Positions 7,682 through 13,676 of a stretch of DNA of 13,676 nt are shown piece after piece. Each line of letters begins with the position of its first letter. Position 1 is the stretch's first letter. The position numbers were made by a program, and so were the translations under genes. The DNA comes from Planctomycetota bacterium (lineage in GTDB: Bacteria > Planctomycetota > MHYJ01 > JACQXL01). The stretch lies in assembly GCA_030018555.1 (NCBI GenBank), contig JASEHY010000017.1:1-13676 (forward strand). Reading direction: 5' to 3'. The notes beneath the pieces are model-generated. The model was given only the letters and a program-made list of their open reading frames with translations, searched no databases and had not been told where the DNA came from.

Positions 7682-8074
7682 ATGCTCAGTGGTGTCGGCA
7701 TTGATATAGTAAAAGTATCTCGCATCAAAAATCTCGCCCTTGCTCATCTCGGATTTGTCAATCGTATCTTCACTAAGAATGAAATATCATTTTGCAGGTC
7801 AAAAAGGTATCCTTATCAACATTTTGCAGTAAGATTTGCGGCAAAAGAGGCATTTCTAAAGGCACTCAGAACCGGCTGGGGAACCCAACAAAGCCCTCCC
7901 TTTAGCGATATAGAAATCATCTCTTCTAACAACAATGTCCCCTCTGTGATGCTTCATAACAAGACAAAAAAGATATGCAAACGACTTGACGTGAAAAGAA
8001 TCCATCTTTCTTTAAGTCACACACAGGATATGGCCATCGCGATTGTGATACTGGAAATATGTAAGCAACTGTGA
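7682..8074 (+). CDS. acpS: Holo-[acyl-carrier-protein] synthase
   Basis: This enzyme moves 4'-phosphopantetheine from CoA to apo-ACP and so activates fatty acid synthesis. The 130 residues fit the short AcpS class. Signature motifs are GVGIDIVKVSRI (4-15) with metal ligand D8; FAAKEAFLKAL (52-62) with E56; and HLSLSH (108-113). The family normally ends close to the strand IAIVILE (119-125). The last five codons here (ICKQL) are antisense to a truncated GGDEF gene, so the C-terminus may have been rebuilt by a rearrangement. No good Shine-Dalgarno is seen, so coupling to the gene before it is likely. Confidence 0.93.
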   Translation: MLSGVGIDIVKVSRIKNLALAHLGFVNRIFTKNEISFCRSKRYPYQHFAVRFAAKEAFLKALRTGWGTQQSPPFSDIEIISSNNNVPSVMLHNKTKKICKRLDVKRIHLSLSHTQDMAIAIVILEICKQL

Positions 8075-8513
8075 GGTAACTTTTATATTTAGAGGAATTT
8101 AATAGTTTATCACCCGATTCAACAAAATGTCTTCTATTGGATATTCCTGTTAAAAAGTCGGTCCGGGCAGACCGGCTTTCCCTTTTTGATATATATAAAA
8201 TATAAGTAACAACTAAAAATATAGCAAACCTGACAAGTGTATTCCAATAGGGTATTAAATATGACGAATAAGTCATTCCCTCTATTATATCATTAATGAA
8301 CCACACTGCGGCACCCACAAAAGAAAAGATTATCCCGGCAATAACCCCGGCAAATAAAGTAACTATAGAAACCGGCAGGATGTAGAATATTGACCAGGAA
8401 ATCTCTTGTCCCGTGGCATAATCCAGAAAGCCCACAATACCCACCAATATGATTCCCAGAATGATGATTACTGATTTTGATTGGTTATTAAGATACTCTA
8501 TGATATTTGACAT
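7926..8513 (-). pseudogene. Truncated membrane diguanylate cyclase (GGDEF domain cut off)
   Basis: The 195-residue frame starts with about 110 residues of membrane sensor: several hydrophobic helices, with GFLDYATGQEISWSIFYILPV (about 28-48) typical of this class. The beginning of a GGDEF domain follows: RTDFLTGISNRRHF (117-130), then KYKSYLTVAYI (142-152). Homology stops there, just where the first metal-binding D-x-D-x-F-K should appear. The rest of the frame is antisense to acpS, which starts to overlap at 8074. The GGDEF active site, I-site and C-terminal half are absent, so it cannot make c-di-GMP. The homologous part is about 8058-8513. It starts 6 bases after the antiporter stop, as an operon member would. 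Confidence 0.75.
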
Positions 8514-8519
8514 AATTAA

Positions 8520-9752
8520 TCAATCGCACGGTTGAGGATGGTTATTCTTAGATATAATCCATCTTTCAGCCGTGAAGATTCCCAAGACCATAAAGATATT
8601 GCTAATCAGTATGACCAAAATGGTGTAGGTGACGAAATCCTCAGTGCCGGGGACATTGTAGGCATATGGCAGGGAGGCGACCACGGCCGCGGCTAATCCC
8701 TTAGGTAACATTATGAAGTAGATGAACCGCTCTTTCCGGACCGGTTTGTATATTAGATAATAGAACCAGATGAAGATATATCTGGCGATGATAAGTCCTA
8801 AGGAGATGATAACCGCATTGTTCAGTATTTCTTTGTTTCTTAAGATATTCGGAGAGATTAATAATCCGATATATACAAAGAAATAGGTTCTGATAAAGAA
8901 GGTGAACTCTTGATGGAAGTGTTCTATTTTGTCGTCCAGTTTGAATGTCTTGGTTTCGTCAAATACCTTGAGGAATCTCGTGCCATTGCTCAGGACCAGT
9001 CCGAAGGTAAAAGCCGCAACTGCTCCACTGCCCTTGGCTATTTCCACCACGCCGAAGAGCACCAGCACCGCGGCTAAGGTGGTCATATAAGACAGCGAGG
9101 CAATATGGATGCTGCTCAACGCCTTTATCCACAATAACCCGAAGATAATGCCTGCCACAATACCGATGGAGAATGGACCAGCCAGGTCATTGAGTACCGC
9201 AGATGGTTTGACCTCGCCTTTCAGTCCCATTTCTATAAATACAATCACCCCGATGACCGCCAGGATATCGGTAATAATAGATTCCAGTGAAAGGATTGAT
9301 TTGGTTTCCTCCTGGACCGTCATCTTGCAAATCAGCGGGATGACGATGGCCGAACTGGTGCCGCCGATAATGGCACCCAGGATTAAACTGTTTATCAGCG
9401 GCATATTCAGGACATATCTGCCGAGCAATGCCATGCTGATAAGCGAGATGGCAAACGTTCCGCAGGAGAAAAGCGTTCCGCCCACAAACCTTTTTATCAG
9501 GATGTCAAAATTGAGATGCAGTCCGCCTTCAAAGAGGATAATAATCAGGGCCAGCCGGGCAAAATACGGCGTGATGCCTTCCAACGATGACGCCTTAATC
9601 CAGCCGGTAGCCGGGCCGATGAGAACCCCGATGACAATCAGGAATAACACGTCCGGGATACGGGTCTTATGGAAGAAGAGTGTCCCTAAGAATCCGATAA
9701 ATATGATAATCCCGGCTATCAGGAACGGCAGATTTAATTTAATTTCTTCCAT
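8520..9752 (-). CDS. Cation:proton antiporter, NhaP/CPA family
   Basis: An integral membrane Na+(K+)/H+ exchanger of 410 residues with about 12 helices. Family landmarks are IILFEGGLHL (71-80); GGTSSAIVIPL (130-140); the core ESIITDILAV (157-166), with the essential aspartate D162; HQEFTFFIRTYFFVYIGLLI (280-299); and LPKGLAAAVVASLP (349-362). The usual ND pair of electroneutral NhaP exchangers is TD here, so the stoichiometry cannot be predicted. There is no C-terminal TrkA-N domain, unlike KefB/KefC. Its place behind a compatible-solute gene and an MscS channel suggests ion and turgor control. It probably shares the 12396 promoter. Confidence 0.88.
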   Translation of the reverse strand: MEEIKLNLPFLIAGIIIFIGFLGTLFFHKTRIPDVLFLIVIGVLIGPATGWIKASSLEGITPYFARLALIIILFEGGLHLNFDILIKRFVGGTLFSCGTFAISLISMALLGRYVLNMPLINSLILGAIIGGTSSAIVIPLICKMTVQEETKSILSLESIITDILAVIGVIVFIEMGLKGEVKPSAVLNDLAGPFSIGIVAGIIFGLLWIKALSSIHIASLSYMTTLAAVLVLFGVVEIAKGSGAVAAFTFGLVLSNGTRFLKVFDETKTFKLDDKIEHFHQEFTFFIRTYFFVYIGLLISPNILRNKEILNNAVIISLGLIIARYIFIWFYYLIYKPVRKERFIYFIMLPKGLAAAVVASLPYAYNVPGTEDFVTYTILVILISNIFMVLGIFTAERWIISKNNHPQPCD

Positions 9753-9769
9753 TTGATAATTCCTTATTC

Positions 9770-9908
9770 TTATTTAACCAGTTCGTGTTTAATGGCGTTC
9801 TTGCCGCTGTTTTTGACTGATTACATCAAGTGGTCTGCCTTAATTAGCATACCATCAAATGATGGTAAATTCGCCTTGATTATTAAGATACTCTACGATA
9901 TCTGACAT
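9770..9908 (-). pseudogene. Internally deleted diguanylate cyclase remnant
   Basis: Two non-adjacent ends of a GGDEF gene survive. The 5' end (ATG at 9908) reads MSDIVEYLNNQ and matches the start of the truncated cyclase at 8513 at 30 of 33 bases. It then meets TGA at 9855-9857. In another frame, 9770-9841 reads IKADHLM-stop-SVKNSGKNAIKHELVK, the last helix of a GGDEF domain (family pattern ADxxMYxAKxxGKN), with TAA at 9821-9823 where the tyrosine belongs. Nearly the whole sensor and catalytic core are missing. It sits between the MscS and antiporter genes. Confidence 0.72.
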
Positions 9909-9914
9909 AATGAT

Positions 9915-10742
9915 TTATTTTATCAACTCATTGGGAGGAAGACAAGATTTTTCCTGTTCCAGGTTTATAGCCCTTATTGGATAAGGAATAACAATCCCCT
10001 CTTTTTTATAACGTTGCTGGAGCCGTTTAATGAATTCGTGTTTAAGCAAATAACCTGCCTTGACTTCTTCAGCCCGCATAATTACGGTAAAATTGATGCT
10101 GGAGGAATCAAAAGTATGGTAACGGATAATCGGATTGAATGATTTAACCGCTCCGTCAAGGTTCTGCTGGATTTCTTGTGCTACTGCATAAGTAACTTTT
10201 TCTACAAATTCCAAGTCGCTATCATAATGAACACCGACTTCAACGGTCACTGATAACTCCTTATCAGGCAGGTAGTAATTCCTGACCACCGATTGGGCAA
10301 GTTTATTATTGGGAATCAGGACAATATTGTTGCCTAACAGTTTAATCCGGGTCACTCTCCAGCCGATATCAAGGACATAGCCCTCTTCGCCGGATTCCAA
10401 TTTAATGAAATCACCGACCCTGATATTTTTGGCAATAGTGGTATAGAAACCTGAGAAGAAATTAGAGAGGGTGTCCTGTAGAGCGAGTGCAACGGCTAAA
10501 CCACCGATTCCTAAAGTAGTCAGAAGCGGTGTAATGGATATACCCAAGGCGTTTAATATCATTAACCCACCGATGATAATAATCAGTGTCTTTACGAGAT
10601 TCTGGGTAAGGTTGGTCAGAGGCATCGTATGCTGAAGTTTCTCGCCATACACGCCGATAAGCGTGGTCGTGATATTGGCAATGGTTATTAGTACGCTCAG
10701 TCCAAAAAATGCTATCAGGACTTTATCCAATAACGTACTCAC
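9915..10742 (-). CDS. MscS-family mechanosensitive channel (downstream open part)
   Basis: A 275-residue frame opening at a GTG. It holds the conserved MscS core: pore helix GIGGLAVALALQDTLSNFF, the beta-domain start VGDFIKLESGEEGYVLDIGWR, IPNNKLAQSVVRN, and a C-terminal alpha/beta domain ending HEFIKRLQQRYKKEGIVIPYPIR. The channel would release solutes on hypo-osmotic shock. The frame extends upstream without a gap to an ATG at 11015 but is cut by TAG at 10878-10880. The GTG at 10742 is the only start codon after that TAG and would leave out the first one or two transmembrane helices. The gene follows the glycosyltransferase-phosphatase and precedes the antiporter. Confidence 0.8.
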   Translation of the reverse strand: MSTLLDKVLIAFFGLSVLITIANITTTLIGVYGEKLQHTMPLTNLTQNLVKTLIIIIGGLMILNALGISITPLLTTLGIGGLAVALALQDTLSNFFSGFYTTIAKNIRVGDFIKLESGEEGYVLDIGWRVTRIKLLGNNIVLIPNNKLAQSVVRNYYLPDKELSVTVEVGVHYDSDLEFVEKVTYAVAQEIQQNLDGAVKSFNPIIRYHTFDSSSINFTVIMRAEEVKAGYLLKHEFIKRLQQRYKKEGIVIPYPIRAINLEQEKSCLPPNELIK

Positions 10743-11015
10743 GATCGTAGGAATAGTTGACGCCCAAATTCCCTTGATAAAATATAATCCCAGTAAGATG
10801 CACCAGAAAAGGATAGCGCTTTTTACATGTTTGACGATAGGCTCGTCCCATTTCCAGGATGTCTTAGCCGCGGCGCGCTAGAGATAACCGAGAATAATTA
10901 TCTTAAGGAATAAGCCGACGACGATTGAGCCAAAAAAGATAAAAGATGATAAAGCTACGTCAAAATAAGATTGTCCAATGATGTCTTTAAAGTACTCCAA
11001 CATTGCATATTCCAT
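10743..11015 (-). pseudogene. 5' part of the MscS gene, interrupted by an in-frame TAG
   Basis: In the same frame as the MscS core, the ATG at 11015 (or 11003) opens a reading with two hydrophobic helices: SSFIFFGSIVVGLFLKIII before the stop and ILFWCILLGLYFIKG after it. Codon 46 is TAG (10878-10880). The residues after it, AAAKTSWKWDEPIVKHV, look like the linker W-D-D/E common in MscS-like proteins, so coding constraint continues across the stop. The ATG lies 7 bases after the preceding stop. The full protein would have 366 residues. A nonsense mutation or sequencing error is likelier than recoding, because TAG ends two other frames here. Confidence 0.65.
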
Positions 11016-11022
11016 ATTAGAG

Positions 11023-12396
11023 TTACACCGCAAAGTCAAGGATATTCTTGAATGCCTTTGTGTCTATCTTATAATCAGCCACACTGTTAAGGACAAAATT
11101 ATTGGAGCAGAAGGCAATGCCGATGCCGGCAAATCTGACCATACAAACATCGTTTTCGCTGTCCCCTACTGCGATAATATTACCCAGCGGTATATCATAC
11201 TTGGCGGCCAATTTCATCATCACATTACTCTTGCAGAAATTATGCGTACACTTACTTTCGTCGGTGCGGATAAAATGAGAAGGCACTTTCACTTCACCAG
11301 TGGCAATGCTGTTACTGAATTCCAGTTCGTTAGCAATGGCAAAATCAATGCCGAGTTTGTTCTTGAGGTGCTGGGCAACCGTATCATAACTGTCGCTGAT
11401 AATCCCGACAATATAACCGCGTTTCTTTAATTCACCAATCACTTCTACGGTATCAGAGACCAACGGTATTTTATCAACCAATGAGAGTATCTGGGCGATA
11501 TTCAAGCCCTTGAGATTCTGGGCAATGAGTTTAGTCAAAAGCCAGGAATCGGAATTGGTTGCAAGAATCTTGACCAACTCCTTCTCAAAGTTAAAATCTT
11601 TGGCTGCCTCATAAACAAACCTGCCCTGAAGGATGGTATTATCCATATCAAAGATAATCATCTTCTTCAGCGGCGCCAGGGATTCCTTAATTGCCAGTTC
11701 CATCTGGTCCCTGATAATATTGATGGTCTCCAAAGAATCCAGCGAGAAATCAGGATTGGTCTTAGTCCTTTTCAGGATAGCCCGTGATACCTCGCGTGAC
11801 ATCTTACCCAATTCACGCCATTGTTTCATCTTGTGGCTAATCTGTCCGATATTCACCTCTTTAATCCGCGCCTTGATTTTAAGCATATCCAGAAGTATGC
11901 CGATATCCACGCCGTAGTCGTTCTCAAACTCTATCCGCTCAAGAAATGACTTCTTGCCCGCGATAATTCCGCTTAAGGGCTGAGAAAACCTCAACGCCTC
12001 AGGCATAAGCAAACTCAAGAGCGGCTTGGCAATCAGTTCGGTTACCCGACCCGCCTCCCGACCGAATGTTGATTTGACGAAATCCGCCTCGTCCTTAATA
12101 AGCGGTTCGGCAAGACGCTCCACCACATCATCAACATAGTTGGAGATATCGCCGTCCAGATAAACAATGATTTCGTTACGCGACACCAGAAGCCCGTCTT
12201 TCATAGATGCACCTTTGCCTATCTTGGTTGAGGTGATGATACTTGCGCCCGATTCTTTAGCCGCCTCTATAGTCCGGTCAAGTGATTTATCATCAGTTAC
12301 AATGACCTCACTAACACCTTTTGACTTTCGGGCAAGGGATACCACCTGTGCAATGGTCTTTTCTTCATTAAGTGTGGGAATAATAACTGAAATCAT
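11023..12396 (-). CDS. GpgS-type glycosyltransferase fused to HAD phosphatase
   Basis: A 457-residue two-domain protein. Residues 1 to about 215 are a GT-A glycosyltransferase of the GT81/GpgS kind: SVIIPTLNEEKTIAQVV (3-19), IGKGASMKDGL (59-69), the metal-binding DGD (81-83), GRVTELIAKPLLSLLMPE (116-133), QPLSGIIAGKKSFLE (139-153) and YGVDIGILLDM (161-171). Residues about 244-457 are a SerB-like HAD phosphatase: DMDNT (250-254), SDS (334-336), K389 and GDSEND (411-416). Together they would make a glycosyl-3-phosphoglycerate and dephosphorylate it to a glycosylglycerate compatible solute. Sugar and acceptor are inferred. The ATG at 12396 is chosen because the promoter lies between it and the upstream ATG at 12435. 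Confidence 0.85.
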   Translation of the reverse strand: MISVIIPTLNEEKTIAQVVSLARKSKGVSEVIVTDDKSLDRTIEAAKESGASIITSTKIGKGASMKDGLLVSRNEIIVYLDGDISNYVDDVVERLAEPLIKDEADFVKSTFGREAGRVTELIAKPLLSLLMPEALRFSQPLSGIIAGKKSFLERIEFENDYGVDIGILLDMLKIKARIKEVNIGQISHKMKQWRELGKMSREVSRAILKRTKTNPDFSLDSLETINIIRDQMELAIKESLAPLKKMIIFDMDNTILQGRFVYEAAKDFNFEKELVKILATNSDSWLLTKLIAQNLKGLNIAQILSLVDKIPLVSDTVEVIGELKKRGYIVGIISDSYDTVAQHLKNKLGIDFAIANELEFSNSIATGEVKVPSHFIRTDESKCTHNFCKSNVMMKLAAKYDIPLGNIIAVGDSENDVCMVRFAGIGIAFCSNNFVLNSVADYKIDTKAFKNILDFAV

Positions 12397-12431
12397 ATGG
12401 CAATTATAAAGAATCACGCCATAGGTGTCAA
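12397..12431 (-). promoter_or_regulatory. Consensus sigma70 promoter giving a leaderless start
   Basis: Read on the minus strand, TTGACA (12431-12426) is followed by exactly 17 bases and TATAAT (12408-12403). Both boxes are perfect. Counting -7 as the last T of the -10 box, +1 falls on 12396, the A of the ATG. No Shine-Dalgarno precedes that ATG, which is consistent with a leaderless mRNA. It probably drives the whole minus-strand operon. Confidence 0.8.
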
Positions 12432-12483
12432 ACAAAACATGTATTTACTGTCATTGAATGTGTCCCGAATGGCAATGATTTTC

Positions 12484-12512
12484 TTGACAAACCGATAAAG
12501 ATTATCTATTTT
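12484..12512 (+). promoter_or_regulatory. Sigma70-type promoter of the mntA-hepT pair
   Basis: TTGACA (12484-12489), then 17 bases, then TATTTT (12507-12512). A repeated TTATTAG stretch follows in the leader. The promoter is divergent from the minus-strand operon promoter, with about 50 bases between the two -35 boxes. Confidence 0.65.
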
Positions 12513-12553
12513 ATTAGTTTATTAGTTAAGTTAAAGTATTAGAAATAGATGGT

Positions 12554-12853
12554 ATGACAAAATCACTTAGAACGATAAAAGACAGTTTAACAAAACGCAA
12601 GGATATCTTAACAGACACTTTCAAGGTAAAAACTATCGGTGTTTTCGGGTCCTATGCTCAAAACCACCAGCGACAGGGTAGCGATATTGACATACTGGTT
12701 GAATTTGAGAACAGACATAAAACCTTTGATAACTATATGGAACTGAAATTCTACCTTGAAAAAGTACTTGATGCAAAAATAGACCTGGTGTTAAAGAATG
12801 TGATTAAAAAGGAAATCGAGGAACATATCCTTTCGGAGGTGGTCTATGTCTAA
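12554..12853 (+). CDS. mntA: MntA-type nucleotidyltransferase antitoxin
   Basis: A 99-residue minimal nucleotidyltransferase. It shows the fold signature GSYA (32-35) followed by SDIDILVEF (43-51), and a third acidic residue in KIDLVL (D77), so the catalytic triad is complete. In characterised type VII toxin-antitoxin pairs, MntA adds AMP groups to the HepT toxin and silences it. The hepT gene overlaps by 8 bases, the normal arrangement. The Shine-Dalgarno is weak. Confidence 0.9.
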   Translation: MTKSLRTIKDSLTKRKDILTDTFKVKTIGVFGSYAQNHQRQGSDIDILVEFENRHKTFDNYMELKFYLEKVLDAKIDLVLKNVIKKEIEEHILSEVVYV

Positions 12854-13190
12854 GAGGAACCACACGATGTTCTTAAAAGACATATTAGCAAGCGCCCGGA
12901 AAATCCTCAACTATGTGGGCAGTAAGTCACATAAGGATTTTGTTAGAGACCAGATGATGACCGATGCGGTCATAAGAAACCTTGAGATTATCGGAGAGGC
13001 AGTCAAGAAGATACCTGCAAATGTAAAACAAAAACATCCAGAGATAGAATGGAAGAAGATAGCCTGTCTCAGAGACATACTCATACATGAATATTTTGGG
13101 ATTGATTATGATATTTTATGGGATATCGTCAGGAATAAAATCCCCCAGTTAAAAGAACAAATCTTGCTGGTATTGAAATCAAACAGGTAA
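12846..13190 (+). CDS. hepT: HepT-type HEPN toxin
   Basis: A 114-residue all-helical HEPN protein with the RNase motif R-x4-H-x-Y in RDILIHEY (R76, H81, Y83). The family's toxin cleaves RNA, and the motif tyrosine is the residue AMPylated by MntA. Shine-Dalgarno GGAGGTGG (12835-12842) lies inside mntA and precedes the ATG at 12846. All key residues of both partners are present, so the pair is probably functional. Such modules are mobile and often sit at genome variation sites, here beside damaged genes and repeats. Confidence 0.9.
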   Translation: MSKRNHTMFLKDILASARKILNYVGSKSHKDFVRDQMMTDAVIRNLEIIGEAVKKIPANVKQKHPEIEWKKIACLRDILIHEYFGIDYDILWDIVRNKIPQLKEQILLVLKSNR

Positions 13191-13370
13191 CCGTCGTCGG
13201 ATTTGCTATCATCAGTTTTTCTAACAGAGTTAACCACGGCGGAATGGGTATGGCTGTAAGTTTCTCTGCGAAGTAAATAGGTAAGCGGATTTAGCCGATA
13301 AGACGGATTTAGCAGGAAAAAAACAAAGTTTACCAGATGGGGAATTATTTAATAGGTGGTTAAATAATTT
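13191..13370. other. Gene-free spacer with short repeats
   Basis: No gene is seen. CGGATTTAGC occurs twice (13286-13295 and 13304-13313), 18 bases apart. AATTATTTAA (13343-13352) and TTAAATAATT (13360-13369) form a perfect 10-bp inverted repeat whose 7-base loop holds AGGTGG. Confidence 0.6.
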
Positions 13371-13574
13371 ATGGACTTCAAATCTAAATTTATCTACTTC
13401 AAAAATAATATTTTGTTAATCCTAATTTTAGTGATATCTATACCTTTCTTCCATCTTATTTCCCGCTCTTTAAAGGTTTTACCCTGCCCCGCTGAAATGG
13501 GACTTATAGCACATATGTCCCTTCCTCTCTCGGCAATAGCTTACATTATAATTTTTTTATATTTATACCTATAG
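13371..13574 (+). CDS. Possible small membrane protein, 67 residues
   Basis: Not recognised. It has two hydrophobic stretches, about 12-30 (NNILLILILVISIPFFHLI) and 49-67 (MSLPLSAIAYIIIFLYLYL), joined by a short loop with CPAEMG. The ATG is 11 bases after AGGTGG (13354-13359), itself in the loop of an AT-rich inverted repeat. The ending TAG is followed by repeat-family DNA. Low sequence complexity makes chance coding possible. Confidence 0.35.
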   Translation: MDFKSKFIYFKNNILLILILVISIPFFHLISRSLKVLPCPAEMGLIAHMSLPLSAIAYIIIFLYLYL

Positions 13575-13624
13575 GGGGTGTCCAAAAAGCCGGGTGTTTG
13601 CTGATTCGACGGTGCCATGGGTGT

Positions 13625-13676
13625 CATGCTGAACTTGTTTCAGCATCTCATTAGACCCTGAAACGAGTTCAGGGTG
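13625..13676. repeat. Dispersed palindromic repeat at the window end
   Basis: Two 24-base arms, 13625-13648 and 13653-13676, are complementary at 19 of 24 positions, and each forms its own smaller hairpin (TGCTGAA..TTCAGCA, CCCTGAA..TTCAGGG). The plan of two tandem hairpins facing each other equals that at 159-228, which shares the CACCCTGA..GGGTCT frame. The element may continue past the window. Confidence 0.7.

Noticed and set aside
9109..9756. 215-residue plus-strand frame
   Set aside because: It is antisense to the antiporter, whose motifs and membrane pattern are clear. The plus-strand peptide shows no family features.
10878..10880. TAG as a sense codon (pyrrolysine or amber recoding)
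   Set aside because: TAG ends the phosphoesterase frame at 2225-2227 and the 67-residue frame. No suppressor tRNA or pyl gene is visible.
10978..11430. 150-residue plus-strand frame
   Set aside because: It is the antisense of the HAD phosphatase domain, which has all four HAD motifs on the minus strand.
12397..12435. Start of the glycosyltransferase at the ATG at 12435
   Set aside because: The perfect promoter lies downstream of that ATG, and the extra 13 residues precede the conserved SVIIPTLNEE start of the domain.

Overview
The window is AT-rich bacterial DNA. It probably comes from an uncultivated Gram-negative lineage. A type IV pilus retraction ATPase, a lipoprotein, a predicted outer-membrane beta-barrel and an Sm-like LKNG-repeat exported protein support a two-membrane envelope. 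Short palindromic extragenic repeats of the CACCCTGA..GGGTCTC kind, together with the LKNG-repeat protein, would fit a Planctomycetota- or Omnitrophota-like genome. This taxonomic guess is weak, and no rRNA or tRNA gene is present to test it.

Plus strand, 1-8074. Bases 1-390 are a dense cluster of nested palindromes with no gene. A compact run follows: pilT, a YfcE-like metallophosphoesterase, then ptsN (EIIA-Ntr type), HPr and enzyme I. These give a complete soluble PTS phosphorelay with no permease in view, which suggests a regulatory role. The run continues with an exported protein carrying two LKNG repeats and a C-terminal four-cysteine zinc-finger-like motif, then a coiled-coil lipoprotein. 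After a structured intergenic region and a good sigma70 promoter come a predicted beta-barrel protein and acpS (holo-ACP synthase). Several of these genes have an extragenic hairpin just upstream of their ribosome binding site.

Minus strand, 12396 down to about 8058. This looks like one operon for osmotic and ion homeostasis. It starts from a consensus-perfect promoter (TTGACA-N17-TATAAT) whose predicted +1 falls on the A of the start codon. Its genes are a GpgS-type (GT81) glycosyltransferase fused to a SerB-type HAD phosphatase, likely a one-polypeptide route to a glucosylglycerate-type compatible solute; an MscS-family channel with an in-frame TAG at codon 46; and an NhaP-like cation:proton antiporter. 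On both sides of the antiporter lie remnants of diguanylate cyclase (DGC) genes that share the same N-terminus. One keeps the membrane sensor and loses most of GGDEF. The other keeps about 17 N-terminal codons and the last GGDEF helix. The first remnant runs tail-to-tail into acpS at a probable rearrangement breakpoint near 8057.

Plus strand, 12484-13676. A divergent promoter drives a MntA nucleotidyltransferase antitoxin and HepT HEPN toxin pair. A possible small two-helix membrane protein follows, with its Shine-Dalgarno in the loop of an AT-rich inverted repeat. The window ends in another copy of the dispersed palindrome seen at its start.
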